From: Pseudonocardiaceae bacterium
GTDB taxonomy: Bacteria; Actinomycetota; Actinomycetes; Mycobacteriales; Pseudonocardiaceae
DNA length: 10,373 bases
Direction: 5' to 3'
NCBI GenBank assembly: GCA_025937115.1
Contig: JAICSB010000078.1
Coordinates: forward strand, 1 to 10,373
Positions 1 through 7,786 of this stretch are shown here, piece after piece (positions within the stretch are counted from its first letter, which is position 1; each line of letters opens with the position of its first letter). The position numbers and the translations under genes are program-made. Below the pieces are notes generated by a model. That model ran no database searches, was not told the origin of the DNA, and was given only the letters and a program-made list of their open reading frames with translations.

Positions 1-58
1 CCTTGAGGCCGAGCACCGCAATGGTTCGCATCGGTGCAGCCTATGGGAGCCCTCTAAG

Positions 59-802
59 GTGCTGTTCATGCGAGCCTGCGCGGTGCAACGGGCGCTGGAG
101 GCCGAGGTCGTCGCGGCACGTCAGCGGCTCGGCGTCGCTCCTCGGGTGCTGGACGTGGGCGGCGGCAGCGGTGTCTGGGCCGTGCCACTGGCCTGGTCCG
201 GCTGTGCGGTGACAGTGGTGGAACCGAGCCCCAACGCGCTGGCCACTCTGCACCGCCGGGCTGCCGAGGCCGGCGTCCAACAGTTGGTGAGCCCGGTGCA
301 GGGCGATGTCGACTCGCTGGCGGACGTTGTTGCGGCAGGTAGTGCAGACCTGGTGCTCGGGCACGGTGTGCTGGAGGTCGTCGAGGACCCCGCTGGGGCG
401 GTCCGGGCGTTGGCCGCCGCCACCGCGCCCGGCGGCGCGGTATCGGTCCTGGTGGCCAACCGGTATGCGGCGGTACTGGTCCGCGCGCTGGCCGGCCGGT
501 TGGCTGAGGCCCGCCGGGTGCTGGACGACCCGGACGGCAGGCTTGGTGCGGCCGATCCCGTACTACACCGCTTCGACACCGAGGGCCTGTCCGCACTGCT
601 TGCCGCCAGCGGTCTGGCCATCGAGCTGGTGCAGGGCGACGGGGTGGTCGCCGACCTGATACCGGGCGGCGTGCTGGAGGGCCAACCAGGAGCCGTCGAC
701 CAACTCGCCGAGCTGGAGCTGCTGCTGGCGAGCCGGGTACCGCTGCGCGACATCGCCAGCCGCCTGCACGCGTTGGCCCGGCGCCCGGCGACAACCGGCT
801 AG
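59..802 (+). CDS. Class I SAM-dependent methyltransferase
   Basis: A 247-residue protein with a Rossmann-type methyltransferase fold. Motif I is LDVGGGSG at residues 31-38, the acidic end of strand 2 is E55 in VVEPSPNA, QGDV at 81-84 fits the adenine-contacting loop, and DLVLGHGVLEVVEDP (about 98-112) fits motif IV and the following helix. It is a soluble cytoplasmic enzyme with no signal peptide or membrane segment. The substrate cannot be read from the sequence; the family commonly sits directly upstream of dinB in actinomycetes (recalled, not searched). The GTG at 59 is chosen because GGGAG at 45-49 lies 9 nt upstream. ATG at 68 is an alternative, and the frame stays open to the left edge, so a start outside the window cannot be excluded. 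The gap to dinB is 53 bp and contains a LexA-type box. I am confident of the fold, not of the reaction. Confidence 0.85.
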   Translation: MLFMRACAVQRALEAEVVAARQRLGVAPRVLDVGGGSGVWAVPLAWSGCAVTVVEPSPNALATLHRRAAEAGVQQLVSPVQGDVDSLADVVAAGSADLVLGHGVLEVVEDPAGAVRALAAATAPGGAVSVLVANRYAAVLVRALAGRLAEARRVLDDPDGRLGAADPVLHRFDTEGLSALLAASGLAIELVQGDGVVADLIPGGVLEGQPGAVDQLAELELLLASRVPLRDIASRLHALARRPATTG

Positions 803-815
803 CATGGGCAGTGAC

Positions 816-829
816 CGAACACAAGTTCG
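816..829. promoter_or_regulatory. LexA (SOS) box upstream of dinB
   Basis: CGAAC-ACAA-GTTCG is a perfect 5+4+5 palindrome matching the LexA/DinR-type operator of Gram-positive and mycobacterial bacteria (CGAAC N4 GTTCG). The flanking base on the right (A830) also fits the extended TCGAAC...GTTCGA form; the left flank is C, not T. It lies 26 nt before the dinB ATG, in the 53-bp gap after the methyltransferase gene. A good -35/-10 pair is not obvious around it. LexA repression of dinB is inferred from the match and position. Confidence 0.8.
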
Positions 830-855
830 ACTGATCGTAGTTTGTAGGGGGTGCC

Positions 856-2151
856 ATGGGGCGCAGTGCTGATCTACCCCGCAGCATTGATGTGCCTCGC
901 GCTAGCTGCACCGCCGATCGAGATTGCCACGTTTTACACGTCGACATGGACGCTTTCTATGCTTCCGTCGAGGTCCGCGAACGTCCTGAGCTGGTCGGGC
1001 GGCCCGTCGTGGTGGCCGGCGGCAGCAACCCGGCCGGAGACCGCGGCGTCGTCCTGTCGGCGAGTTACCAGGCTCGGGCGTTCGGGGTTCGCTCTGCAAT
1101 GCCGGTGGCACACGCGCGGCGGCTGTGCCCGCAAGCAGAGTTCATCCCGCCGCATTTTCCCCACTATGCGGAGGTCTCTCGCGGGGTGATGGCGCTGTTT
1201 CGCGAGGTCACCCCGCTGGTCGAGCCGCTGAGTCTGGACGAGGCCTTTCTCGACGTCGCAGGCTCGTTGCGCAGGCTGGGGATGCGGCCGGCCGGGATCG
1301 GGGAGTGGATCCGCGGCCAGGTCTATGACGCTCACCGGGTGACCTGCTCGGTCGGGGTCGGGCCGAGTAAGTTCATCGCCAAGCTCGCCTCCGGGCTGTC
1401 CAAGCCCGACGGGTTGCTCGTGGTGCCCGCCGACGGGGTGCTCGATTTTCTGCATCCGTTGCCGCTGTCCGCGCTGTGGGGAGTCGGTGCGCGCACCGCG
1501 CAGGCGTTGCGCAAGCTGGGCTGCGCCACGGTGGCCGATGTGGCCATCGCACCACTTCCCGCCCTGCGGCGTGCCCTGGGTGTGGTGTGCGCCCAACACC
1601 TACACGATCTCGCCAACGGCCGCGATGAGCGGCGGGTGGTGCCCGACATGCCGGAGAAGTCCGTGGGTGCGGAGGAGACCTTCGCCCACGATGTGGTGGA
1701 CCGAGCGGTGCTGCGGCGCGAGTTGCTGCGGCTGGTCGAGCGCTGCACGGCTGCAATGCGCGGCCGCGACCTGCGCGGTCGGAGAATCGCGCTGAAGATC
1801 CGCTATCCCGATTTCACCACCGTCAGCCGGTCCCGAACCCTGGCTGATCCGACCGACTCCGCGCACCGGGTGTTCGCGGTGGCCACTGAGCTGCTGAACG
1901 GCAACCTGCCCCACGGGACGGCGGTACGGTTGCTGGGAGTGCGGGTGGAGCTATTGGTCCGCGGGGCGGTGGGTGAGCAGCTCACCCTCGACGGCGACAG
2001 CGTCAGTGCATGCTGGCCGGACGTGGAACGCGCGGCGGACGCCGCCCGGTCCCGGTTCGGCAGTGCTGCTGTACGGCTGGCTACTCTACTGGAGTCGCCA
2101 CCCGATTGCGGGGAAACGCAGTCCCCTGAATCGGGTAACCAGATCGGCTAG
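856..2151 (+). CDS. dinB: DNA polymerase IV (Y-family translesion polymerase)
   Basis: A 431-residue Y-family polymerase that copies past damaged template bases. The palm starts with HVDMDAFYASVE; D30 is the first catalytic metal ligand and SLDEAFLDV supplies D128 and E129. The steric gate position is Y35 (Phe in E. coli DinB, Tyr in Dpo4). SYQARAFGVRSAMP (about 70-83) is the fingers signature. The PLSALWGVGARTAQALRKLG stretch is the helix-hairpin-helix thumb motif, and the little finger follows. QLTLD at 375-379 resembles a beta-clamp binding motif and is followed by a helical tail with RFG..AV, a common arrangement in Gram-positive homologues. The N-terminus carries about 24 extra residues before the palm. 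The ATG at 856 follows AGGGGG (845-850) with a 5-nt spacer. A LexA box at 816-829 suggests damage induction. A strong inverted repeat overlaps the last codons, which encode a non-conserved tail. Confidence 0.96.
   Translation: MGRSADLPRSIDVPRASCTADRDCHVLHVDMDAFYASVEVRERPELVGRPVVVAGGSNPAGDRGVVLSASYQARAFGVRSAMPVAHARRLCPQAEFIPPHFPHYAEVSRGVMALFREVTPLVEPLSLDEAFLDVAGSLRRLGMRPAGIGEWIRGQVYDAHRVTCSVGVGPSKFIAKLASGLSKPDGLLVVPADGVLDFLHPLPLSALWGVGARTAQALRKLGCATVADVAIAPLPALRRALGVVCAQHLHDLANGRDERRVVPDMPEKSVGAEETFAHDVVDRAVLRRELLRLVERCTAAMRGRDLRGRRIALKIRYPDFTTVSRSRTLADPTDSAHRVFAVATELLNGNLPHGTAVRLLGVRVELLVRGAVGEQLTLDGDSVSACWPDVERAADAARSRFGSAAVRLATLLESPPDCGETQSPESGNQIG
2100..2136 (+). terminator. Stem-loop over the dinB 3' end, possible terminator
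   Basis: ACCCGATT (2100-2107) pairs with AATCGGGT (2129-2136) over 8 bp. After a 2x2 mismatch, GGGG (2110-2113) pairs with CCCC (2123-2126), leaving a 9-nt loop. The stem lies in the last codons of dinB, 15 nt before the end of its stop codon. No T-tract follows, so it would be a U-less terminator of the type proposed in actinobacteria, or an mRNA 3'-end stabiliser. The structure is seen in the sequence; the function is inferred. Confidence 0.35.
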
Positions 2152-2272
2152 TCCATATCGCCGCGGGCTCGTATCCTCGACGGTAGGAGCCCACGGTAGG
2201 CGAGCGGTCGCCACAGGTACTACCGTCGGAACCGGACACCATATCGACAACCGGAGTGCCGGAGGAGGAGCG

Positions 2273-2665
2273 ATGCCACTCTCCGAGCACGAGCAGCGTC
2301 TGCTCGACCAGATAGAGCGTGCGCTCTATGCAGAGGACCCCAAGTTCGCGTCGAATGTCCGGGGCGCCCGGATGCGCAGCCTGTCCCATCGGCGCCGGAT
2401 CCAGGGAATCGCGCTTTTCTTGCTGGGACTACTGCTCCTCGTCGCCGGTGTCGTGCTCCCCTTCCGCCCGATCGGGATCCCAGTCATCAGCGTCCTCGGC
2501 TTCTTGGTGATGTTCGCTGGTGCTGTCGTCGCGATCTTCTCTCGGCGTAACGCTGGTGATGGCCGGCGTGCGGGATCGGCGGGCCCATCGTCAGCCGGGC
2601 AAGGTCGCAGCACCCTGGCGCAGCGGATGGAGCAGCGGTTCCGTCGCCGCTTCGAGGAGCATTAG
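2273..2665 (+). CDS. DUF3040 domain small membrane protein
   Basis: A 130-residue protein with the DUF3040 signature at its N-terminus (MPLSEHEQRLLDQIERALYAEDPKFA), a basic linker (RSLSHRRR, about 35-42) and two membrane helices at about 44-64 and 67-89. A charged, Ser/Gly-rich cytoplasmic tail ends in an Arg/Glu-rich helix. DUF3040 proteins are widespread in actinobacteria and of unknown function. The ATG at 2273 is set by a strong GGAGGAGGAG at 2261-2270. The reading frame is open upstream to 1973, but that part overlaps dinB and lacks family sequence. The 121-bp gap after dinB may carry its promoter: TATCCT at 2172-2177 is a possible -10, but no good -35 is seen. Its stop is 17 bp from the stop of the convergent transglutaminase gene. 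Confidence 0.92.
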   Translation: MPLSEHEQRLLDQIERALYAEDPKFASNVRGARMRSLSHRRRIQGIALFLLGLLLLVAGVVLPFRPIGIPVISVLGFLVMFAGAVVAIFSRRNAGDGRRAGSAGPSSAGQGRSTLAQRMEQRFRRRFEEH

Positions 2666-2682
2666 TCCACCGACCGGGCGTT

Positions 2683-4971
2683 CTAAGGTCGTCTGCGTAG
2701 TACCGAGCGCGGTAGCAGCCGGGCCATGTGGGTCGCTGGCGCGCACCGAGCCAGACTGGCGCGCACCGCGTCGAACGCAGGCCGCAGCTCACTGTCGGAC
2801 GAGGTGCCGGATCGGCCGGTGTTCGATGGACTGTGGCCGACGCCGGCATACCAGGATCTCTCCACCGCAGCGACCAAGTCGCGCAGCCCGGCTCGCCCCG
2901 GTTCGTCCAAGGAATGCTCGTCGGCCAACCGCTGCGCTGTCGCTCGTACGCTCTCGCCGGCGCAGGGATCGACCCCCCGATCCACAGATTCGGCCAACAC
3001 TTCGTCCCACGCGGCGGAGATCGCCTGCGGGCCGCCGGCGTCGACCAGACGCAGCCGCCGCCGGCGGCGGTGCTCACGCACGCCCAACGGGGTGATTCCC
3101 GCTAGCAAGCCGGCCAACAGGAGCCCGGCAGCTCCTTGGCCGATCCTGCTGCCGGGGCCGGGGTCAACGCTCGCTTGGGGGCTACCGGCGCGTGGATCCG
3201 GCGCCGCTGAGGCGGGCGCGGGCGGCGCCGGTGTGGGAGTGCCGGCTGCCGGCGGTCCGGTCGGCGGCGCTGTGTTGCTGGATAGGTCGGGGACAGTAGC
3301 CACATAACCTGGTATCACGGTGCGCCCGTCGGACAGCGGAGTCGAGTCGAACGGTAGCCAACCAGCGCCGGGAAACCATGCCTCCACCCACGCGTGCGCG
3401 TCGTCGGTGGTGATCAACCGTGAGTCACCGGTGACGCGGCCGGGGGTGAAGCCGACCGCGACCCGGGCCGGCACGTGCAGCGTCCGCAACATGATCGCCA
3501 TCGCCGACGCGAACTGCTCGCAGTAGCCTCGGCGGCCGGTGAACAGGAAATCCACCAGGTCGTTCCCGCTGTTGCCCGGGGCGGTCCGCAGGTCGTAACG
3601 AAATCCGTTACGAGGCGCAGTGAACCACTGGTTGAGGGCGACGGTGGCATCGAAGGCGGTGCGGCTGCCCGCGGTGACCTGGGCAGCCAGCTGGGCGACT
3701 CGCTGGTCCACTCCACCGGTGTCGAGGTACCGGGGATCGACGGAGGTGCTCCGGGCATCGGGAGCGGGAGCCGGTGCCCGGAGCACCCGGAGGTCCGGCG
3801 CCGGGAGCACCCCCAGCTCGGTGTACGCCGCCGCGCGCTGGCGGCGATCGGAGAAGATGGTGATCGCGTTGGGGTCGTACCTCCAATCCGGGGCGACGCC
3901 GCCCAGCGCCAGCGGGTAGCCGAAGGACGGTAGCCAGGTGTCCACGTAGTTGATCGGCTCGATCTGCACCTGCAGGGTGGGCCCGGATACCGGGGTCGCC
4001 ACACCGGCGGGAAGTGGCAACCGCTCGGTGGTCTCGTCGTGCGCTCGTATCGCGCCGTCCAGCGGGCCGATCTGCCAGCCCACACCGGGCGTGAACCGGC
4101 TCAGAGTCAGCGCCCGAAGGTAGGTCCGTTGTGCTTCTGCCAACCCCCGGACCCGGAACAGCGGCACGGCATCTCCGGCGGATAGCTGCCCGCGCAGCGA
4201 GGTAAAGGGATTCAACCCGATCCCGCCCAGCGGCCGGCCGCTGGCAGCACCGGTGTGGATCGACCGGCCGGTGCCCACTGCCGTCACCGTCGCTCCAACG
4301 ACCAGGGCCACCACCATGGCACTGCCCGCCACCGCCACCGCGGCAGCGGGTACGGCACCGATCCGGCCGCCAGAGCTGGTGGACGGTCCCCACGCCGGTT
4401 GCCGGCGCCGGCTGTCGACGGCGAGCAGCAGCGCATACCCCAGCGCGCTCAGTGCGAAACTCCACCAGGGCAGCATCCGGTCCGACGCCGCGATAGGCAC
4501 GATGATCACGCACAACAACACGAGCCCCGCACAGGCGGGTGCGCCGGCTGGGACGACCAAGGCGTGCACCGCCACGGCCACCAGCCCAATGGCGACCACC
4601 ACCAGGCAGCGCAGCTCAACGCTCTGCGCCATCGGGGGCAGCCCGACCCGGATCTGTTGGGCGGCTCCTTCGAACAATGTCCGTAGCTGCTGCGCCGAGG
4701 ATGGTCCCGGTAGCACGGCGAGCCAGCCTCCGGAGGTGAACACCGCAGTGACGAGTCCCACCAACGCGGCGAGCTGGCCGGCTGCGACGACGATCGGCGG
4801 CATCCGTAGCCGGTGCAGCGCCACGCCGGCAGCTACCACGACGGCAATCGTCAGGACCACATAGCCCCACCAGCGCGAGCCCGCGAGCACTCCGGTCAAC
4901 GATGTCGCGGCGAGCGCGACGGCCAGCCCGGCGGTCACGGCGGGCAGTACTCGAGTGCGCAGCCAGGTCAT
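2683..4971 (-). CDS. TgpA-type membrane transglutaminase-like protein
   Basis: A 762-residue integral membrane protein. The N-terminal part has several hydrophobic helices in the first 190 residues and another at about 205-232. A large extracytoplasmic region follows, then a transglutaminase core with the papain-like triad C484 (GYCEQF), H526 (DAHAWVEAW) and D542 (FDSTP). After a Pro/Ala-rich linker (about 565-605) comes a further membrane helix (about 610-630), an Arg-rich stop and a cytoplasmic DUF4129-like tail. The triad is complete, so enzymatic activity (protease, amidase or crosslinking on the outer face) is likely; the substrate is unknown. The ATG at 4971 overlaps the DUF58 stop as ATGA, which argues for coupling. 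A longer frame starts at 5019 but adds 16 residues lying inside the DUF58 gene. It is last in the moxR-DUF58-transglutaminase operon. Confidence 0.93.
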   Translation of the reverse strand: MTWLRTRVLPAVTAGLAVALAATSLTGVLAGSRWWGYVVLTIAVVVAAGVALHRLRMPPIVVAAGQLAALVGLVTAVFTSGGWLAVLPGPSSAQQLRTLFEGAAQQIRVGLPPMAQSVELRCLVVVAIGLVAVAVHALVVPAGAPACAGLVLLCVIIVPIAASDRMLPWWSFALSALGYALLLAVDSRRRQPAWGPSTSSGGRIGAVPAAAVAVAGSAMVVALVVGATVTAVGTGRSIHTGAASGRPLGGIGLNPFTSLRGQLSAGDAVPLFRVRGLAEAQRTYLRALTLSRFTPGVGWQIGPLDGAIRAHDETTERLPLPAGVATPVSGPTLQVQIEPINYVDTWLPSFGYPLALGGVAPDWRYDPNAITIFSDRRQRAAAYTELGVLPAPDLRVLRAPAPAPDARSTSVDPRYLDTGGVDQRVAQLAAQVTAGSRTAFDATVALNQWFTAPRNGFRYDLRTAPGNSGNDLVDFLFTGRRGYCEQFASAMAIMLRTLHVPARVAVGFTPGRVTGDSRLITTDDAHAWVEAWFPGAGWLPFDSTPLSDGRTVIPGYVATVPDLSSNTAPPTGPPAAGTPTPAPPAPASAAPDPRAGSPQASVDPGPGSRIGQGAAGLLLAGLLAGITPLGVREHRRRRRLRLVDAGGPQAISAAWDEVLAESVDRGVDPCAGESVRATAQRLADEHSLDEPGRAGLRDLVAAVERSWYAGVGHSPSNTGRSGTSSDSELRPAFDAVRASLARCAPATHMARLLPRSVLRRRP

Positions 4972-6230
4972 CGCGGCGCCGCCAGCTTGCTGCGGGAACT
5001 GCTGCACAGCTGGTCCCATACCGAAGCAGGCGGCTGCTCCGGGCGGGCCACCGCGACTGACCAGCCCGCGGCAACGAGCAGGCGGGCGGTCTGCGCCGGA
5101 TCCGCTGCGACCGGATAAGACGAGCCGTTGCCCGCGATATCCCAGGCTGCGACGTCCAGCAGCACGGCGTGGCTGCGCCTACCGCGAGGGCGATGCGCGA
5201 GCAGCTGTTCGATGGCCACCGGCCTGAGGGCGCCGAGCACTGCCACCACGTCCTGCCGGCCGGCCATCGCCGGGCCGCTGGCCAGATCGGGCTGGTCGGT
5301 CGCGCGCAGTGCGGCGAGGGCGTCGAGCGCGGTGTCGATGGTGTGGTCGGTCTGGTCGGCGGCACCAGCCAACACCAGCCCGTCCGCAGTGACCAGCCGC
5401 GCCTGCTGACCGTGCCGTCGCAGATGCACATACACGCTCGCGGCCAGCGACACCGCATATTCCAGGCTTGAGGCAGGTCCGCTGCCGCGGTGCGCGGCAG
5501 CCCGGTGATCCAGGAGCACGGTGGCACGGCTGCGCTCCGGCCACTCCTCAACCCGGACCATCAGCTCGTCTCGTCGGGCCGTCGTGCGCCAGTGCACCTT
5601 GCGTAAGTCGTCACCGTGCCGGTAACTGCGCACCACCACTTCGTCCTGGCCCGGGCCGAAGCCCATCCGGCCGCCCGCCGCCTCGCCGGTACCCAGCTCA
5701 CCGCCAGCGGGCGACCCGGTCAGCGACACCACAGCGGGGATCACGACCAGCCTGCTGGGCTCGGCGAGCGTGGGACAGTACTGCGCCAGGTCGAGTGGAT
5801 CAGTGATTCGCGCGATCAGCGGACCCAGCGAGTGCACCCCGCGCTGCACCGGGCGCAGCGGATAGCTCAGCTCTACCGCACCGATCCGCGGCGGATGTGC
5901 GACCACAACGCGGCAGCTGCCGCCCAGTGCGTCCGGTACCACGTCCTCGACCAGCAGCTGGGCACACAGCCGCCCGGTGCCGCGCAGCGTCAGGTGCACC
6001 TGACAATCGCCGCCGACCGCAACCCGAGATGGCGTCAGGTCTCGGTCCGCCCGCAGCCTGTGCCGCGTGTACCCCACGACCACGCTGGCTGTCAGCGGAA
6101 GCATCAGCGCGAACGCCGCCACCCGGAGCAGGTCGCGTTCGTCGACCAGCACCGCGCACAGCGCCGCGGCGAGCCCGGCGGCGAGCAGGCACCGACCGCG
6201 CGTGGTCAAACCGGCGAGCTGCCGGGGCAC
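4968..6230 (-). CDS. DUF58 domain membrane protein
   Basis: A 420-residue protein. Two hydrophobic segments near the N-terminus (about 13-29 and 35-54) form a membrane hairpin, followed by a beta-rich region. The DUF58 hallmark lies at about 200-220: VVRSYRHGDDLRKVHWRTTARR. The C-terminal half has a von Willebrand A-like alternating pattern (ATVLLDHRA near 236-244). DUF58 proteins are regular partners of MoxR ATPases and transglutaminases; a role as adaptor or target of the ATPase is inferred from the family. The GTG start at 6230 is immediately after the moxR TAG, with no intervening base, so translation is probably coupled. GGGTGA upstream is only a weak ribosome site. The 3' end overlaps the transglutaminase gene by 4 bp. 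Confidence 0.93.
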   Translation of the reverse strand: MPRQLAGLTTRGRCLLAAGLAAALCAVLVDERDLLRVAAFALMLPLTASVVVGYTRHRLRADRDLTPSRVAVGGDCQVHLTLRGTGRLCAQLLVEDVVPDALGGSCRVVVAHPPRIGAVELSYPLRPVQRGVHSLGPLIARITDPLDLAQYCPTLAEPSRLVVIPAVVSLTGSPAGGELGTGEAAGGRMGFGPGQDEVVVRSYRHGDDLRKVHWRTTARRDELMVRVEEWPERSRATVLLDHRAAAHRGSGPASSLEYAVSLAASVYVHLRRHGQQARLVTADGLVLAGAADQTDHTIDTALDALAALRATDQPDLASGPAMAGRQDVVAVLGALRPVAIEQLLAHRPRGRRSHAVLLDVAAWDIAGNGSSYPVAADPAQTARLLVAAGWSVAVARPEQPPASVWDQLCSSSRSKLAAPR

Positions 6231-7331
6231 CTAGGTCACCCGGGGTGAGCGGCGCCACACCACCGTGCCGTTGCGCTCGGCGCGTTGCTCGGGGCGCATT
6301 TTGGGGCGTTGTTCGGGGCGGTCGGGGACGCTGCCGTCGAGGCTGACCGGCGGTGGCCCGGTCGGCGCTTGTGGTACCGGTACCGCTGCCAGCACATCGC
6401 GCACCACGTCCTCCTGCGAGATCTGGTCCACCTGCGCCTGAGCAGTGAGTACCAGCCGGTGGGACAGCACCGGCTGCGCCATGGTCTGCACGTCGTCGGG
6501 TACCACGAAGTCCCGGCCGGCCAGTGCAGCGGCCGCCCGACTAGCCCGCATCAGCTGCAGCGTGGCGCGCGGCGATGCGCCCAGCCGAAGCTCGGCCAGC
6601 CGTCGGGTCGCACTCACCACCTCTACCACGTAGCGGCGCAGGTCGGCGGACACGTGAATCAGCCGAACCGCCTGGCACAAGGCTCCCACCTCGGCAGCGG
6701 TGGAGACCGGTTCGAGGGCGGCGAACGGATCAGTGCCGGCATGCTCGTCGACCATCGCGAGCTCGGCGGCTAGATCGGGATAACCCAGCGAGATCCGGGC
6801 GGTGAACCGGTCACGCTGGGCTTCGGGTAGCGGGTAGGTGCCTTCCATCTCCACCGGGTTCTGGGTCGCGATCACCATGAACGGCCCGGCGAGCGGGTAA
6901 CTGTGCCCGTCTACGGTGACTTGACGCTCTTCCATGCACTCCAGCAGCGCCGATTGGGTCTTGGGAGAGGCCCTGTTGATCTCATCGCCGACCACCACGT
7001 TGGCGAAAACCGGGCCCGGTCGGAAGTCGAAATCTCCGGTGCTGCGATTGAAGACCGAGACCCCGGTGATGTCGCTGGGCAGCAGGTCCGGGGTGAACTG
7101 GATCCGGGTGACCGTGCAGTCGATCGACCGAGCCAACGCTTTGGCCAGCGACGTCTTGCCCACCCCCGGCACGTCCTCGACCAGCAGGTGGCCTTCGGCA
7201 AGCAGGGTGATCATTGCGGTCCGGACCGCCTCGGGCTTGCCGACCAGGATCCGTTCGATGTTGCCCACGATCCGCTGCGCAACGGTGTGCACGTCGGCGA
7301 CCGGCGGCGAACTGAGACCTCGGCTGCTCAT
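6231..7331 (-). CDS. MoxR family AAA+ ATPase
   Basis: A 366-residue AAA+ ATPase of the MoxR group, acting as a cytoplasmic chaperone-like motor. Walker A is GVGKT at 56-60, Walker B is VVVGDEIN at 112-119 (D116, E117), sensor 1 is N158 in ATQNPVEMEGTYPLPEAQRDRF, and the C-terminal lid domain contains LGASPRATLQLMRASRA. The family usually ends near residue 320-330. This one has a hydrophilic Pro/Arg tail of about 40 residues with a short repeat (RPEQRPKM, then RPEQRAE). The ATG at 7331 has AGGA 7 nt upstream. It is first in a leftward operon with DUF58 and the transglutaminase, divergent from mraZ. A perfect TTGACA on the minus strand (7409-7404) could be its -35, but no convincing -10 follows. 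Confidence 0.95.
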   Translation of the reverse strand: MSSRGLSSPPVADVHTVAQRIVGNIERILVGKPEAVRTAMITLLAEGHLLVEDVPGVGKTSLAKALARSIDCTVTRIQFTPDLLPSDITGVSVFNRSTGDFDFRPGPVFANVVVGDEINRASPKTQSALLECMEERQVTVDGHSYPLAGPFMVIATQNPVEMEGTYPLPEAQRDRFTARISLGYPDLAAELAMVDEHAGTDPFAALEPVSTAAEVGALCQAVRLIHVSADLRRYVVEVVSATRRLAELRLGASPRATLQLMRASRAAAALAGRDFVVPDDVQTMAQPVLSHRLVLTAQAQVDQISQEDVVRDVLAAVPVPQAPTGPPPVSLDGSVPDRPEQRPKMRPEQRAERNGTVVWRRSPRVT

Positions 7332-7572
7332 GACTTGATCCTGACCATCGTCGCTGGTCGCTAGTGTCCCGGGGGCCGGTCCACGTCAGCGCTGCGAGGA
7401 GTGTGTCAAACCGTGACGCGACGACCACCCTGCGGGAGGGTTTTCCGCGTTGGTGTCGAGTCCCGGCTTCCGATTCACACCACCGGCGCGACCACCATGA
7501 GTGTGTCAGGGCGCAGACGGCCACCCCGCGAGCGCAGGGCGATCCGGTCGCACTTCCGCTAGGCGGTGTCTT

Positions 7573-7592
7573 CTCCCACTTCGCCCCACCTG
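7573..7592 (-). promoter_or_regulatory. Distal MraZ-like box 2 (inverted)
   Basis: On the minus strand, GTGGGGCGAAGTGGGA (7589-7574) contains two GTGG motifs spaced exactly 10 bp apart. It shares GTGGNNNGAAGTGGG with the mraZ promoter copy, allowing one change. The flank AACAGGTGG is shared with box 1. It reads in the moxR direction, 242 bp from the moxR ATG. Binding by MraZ is inferred. Confidence 0.5.
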
Positions 7593-7686
7593 TTGTGCCA
7601 CCCGACCGCGTCGACCCGTCCGCGAGTGCGCCCGACGGCCTGGTGACGTGTCCCTAGCTGGGAAGCAGGGCACGCCGCTCGGCCGG

Positions 7687-7706
7687 TCCCCACTTCCAGC
7701 CACCTG
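7687..7706 (-). promoter_or_regulatory. Distal MraZ-like box 1 (inverted)
   Basis: On the minus strand, GTGGCTGGAAGTGGGG (7703-7688) matches GTGGATGGAAGTGGGG at the mraZ promoter in 15 of 16 positions. It has two GTGG motifs at 10-bp spacing. It lies about 77 bp upstream of the promoter copy, in the opposite orientation. MraZ binding is inferred from similarity to the promoter copy. Confidence 0.6.
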
Positions 7707-7758
7707 TTCTGAGCTGGCTGAATAGCTCCCGCAGCGAAACGCGGACGGTAGTGGCGCG

Positions 7759-7786
7759 TTGACAGTGGATGGAAGTGGGGTAAGGT
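7759..7786 (+). promoter_or_regulatory. mraZ (dcw operon) promoter
   Basis: TTGACA at 7759-7764 is a perfect -35 hexamer. TAAGGT at 7781-7786 is an acceptable actinobacterial -10 (TANNNT), with a 16-bp spacer. The predicted transcription start is near 7793, leaving a leader of about 57 nt before the mraZ start. The spacer and the -10 are overlaid by the MraZ repeats. Confidence 0.7.

Larger units (their letters stand above)
7332..7758. other. Long regulatory interval between moxR and the mraZ promoter
   Basis: No credible gene lies here; frames on both strands lack family sequence and ribosome sites. The interval contains a minus-strand TTGACA (7409-7404) that may serve moxR, a 10-mer GAGTGTGTCA repeated exactly 100 bp apart (7399-7408 and 7499-7508), a small stem ACCCT/AGGGT at 7427-7441 running into TTTT, and two MraZ-like boxes in inverted orientation (listed separately). 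It is long for the gap between divergent operons in such a compact region. Confidence 0.6.

Noticed and set aside
1..58. Tail of an upstream gene
   Set aside because: Too little sequence: one frame stops at 4-6 and another is open and continuous with the methyltransferase, so nothing can be assigned.
66..947. 293-codon minus-strand frame opposite the methyltransferase
   Set aside because: It is rich in Arg/Pro with no domain pattern, typical of an antisense shadow of a GC-rich gene.
1973..2272. Upstream extension of the DUF3040 reading frame (100 codons)
   Set aside because: It overlaps the end of dinB and lacks DUF3040 sequence; the strong GGAGGAGGAG site and the family N-terminus MPLSEHEQ both place the start at 2273.
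4972..5019. Longer start for the transglutaminase gene
   Set aside because: The extra 16 residues lie inside the DUF58 gene and are not hydrophobic; the ATGA overlap at 4968-4971 gives a better start.
7427..7444. ACCCT/AGGGT stem followed by TTTT as an intrinsic terminator
   Set aside because: The stem is only 5 bp, and no rightward gene upstream would need terminating, since moxR runs leftward.
7598..7601. Third GTGG (minus strand) for distal box 2
   Set aside because: It is 12 bp, not 10 bp, from the next motif, so it is out of phase with the repeat.
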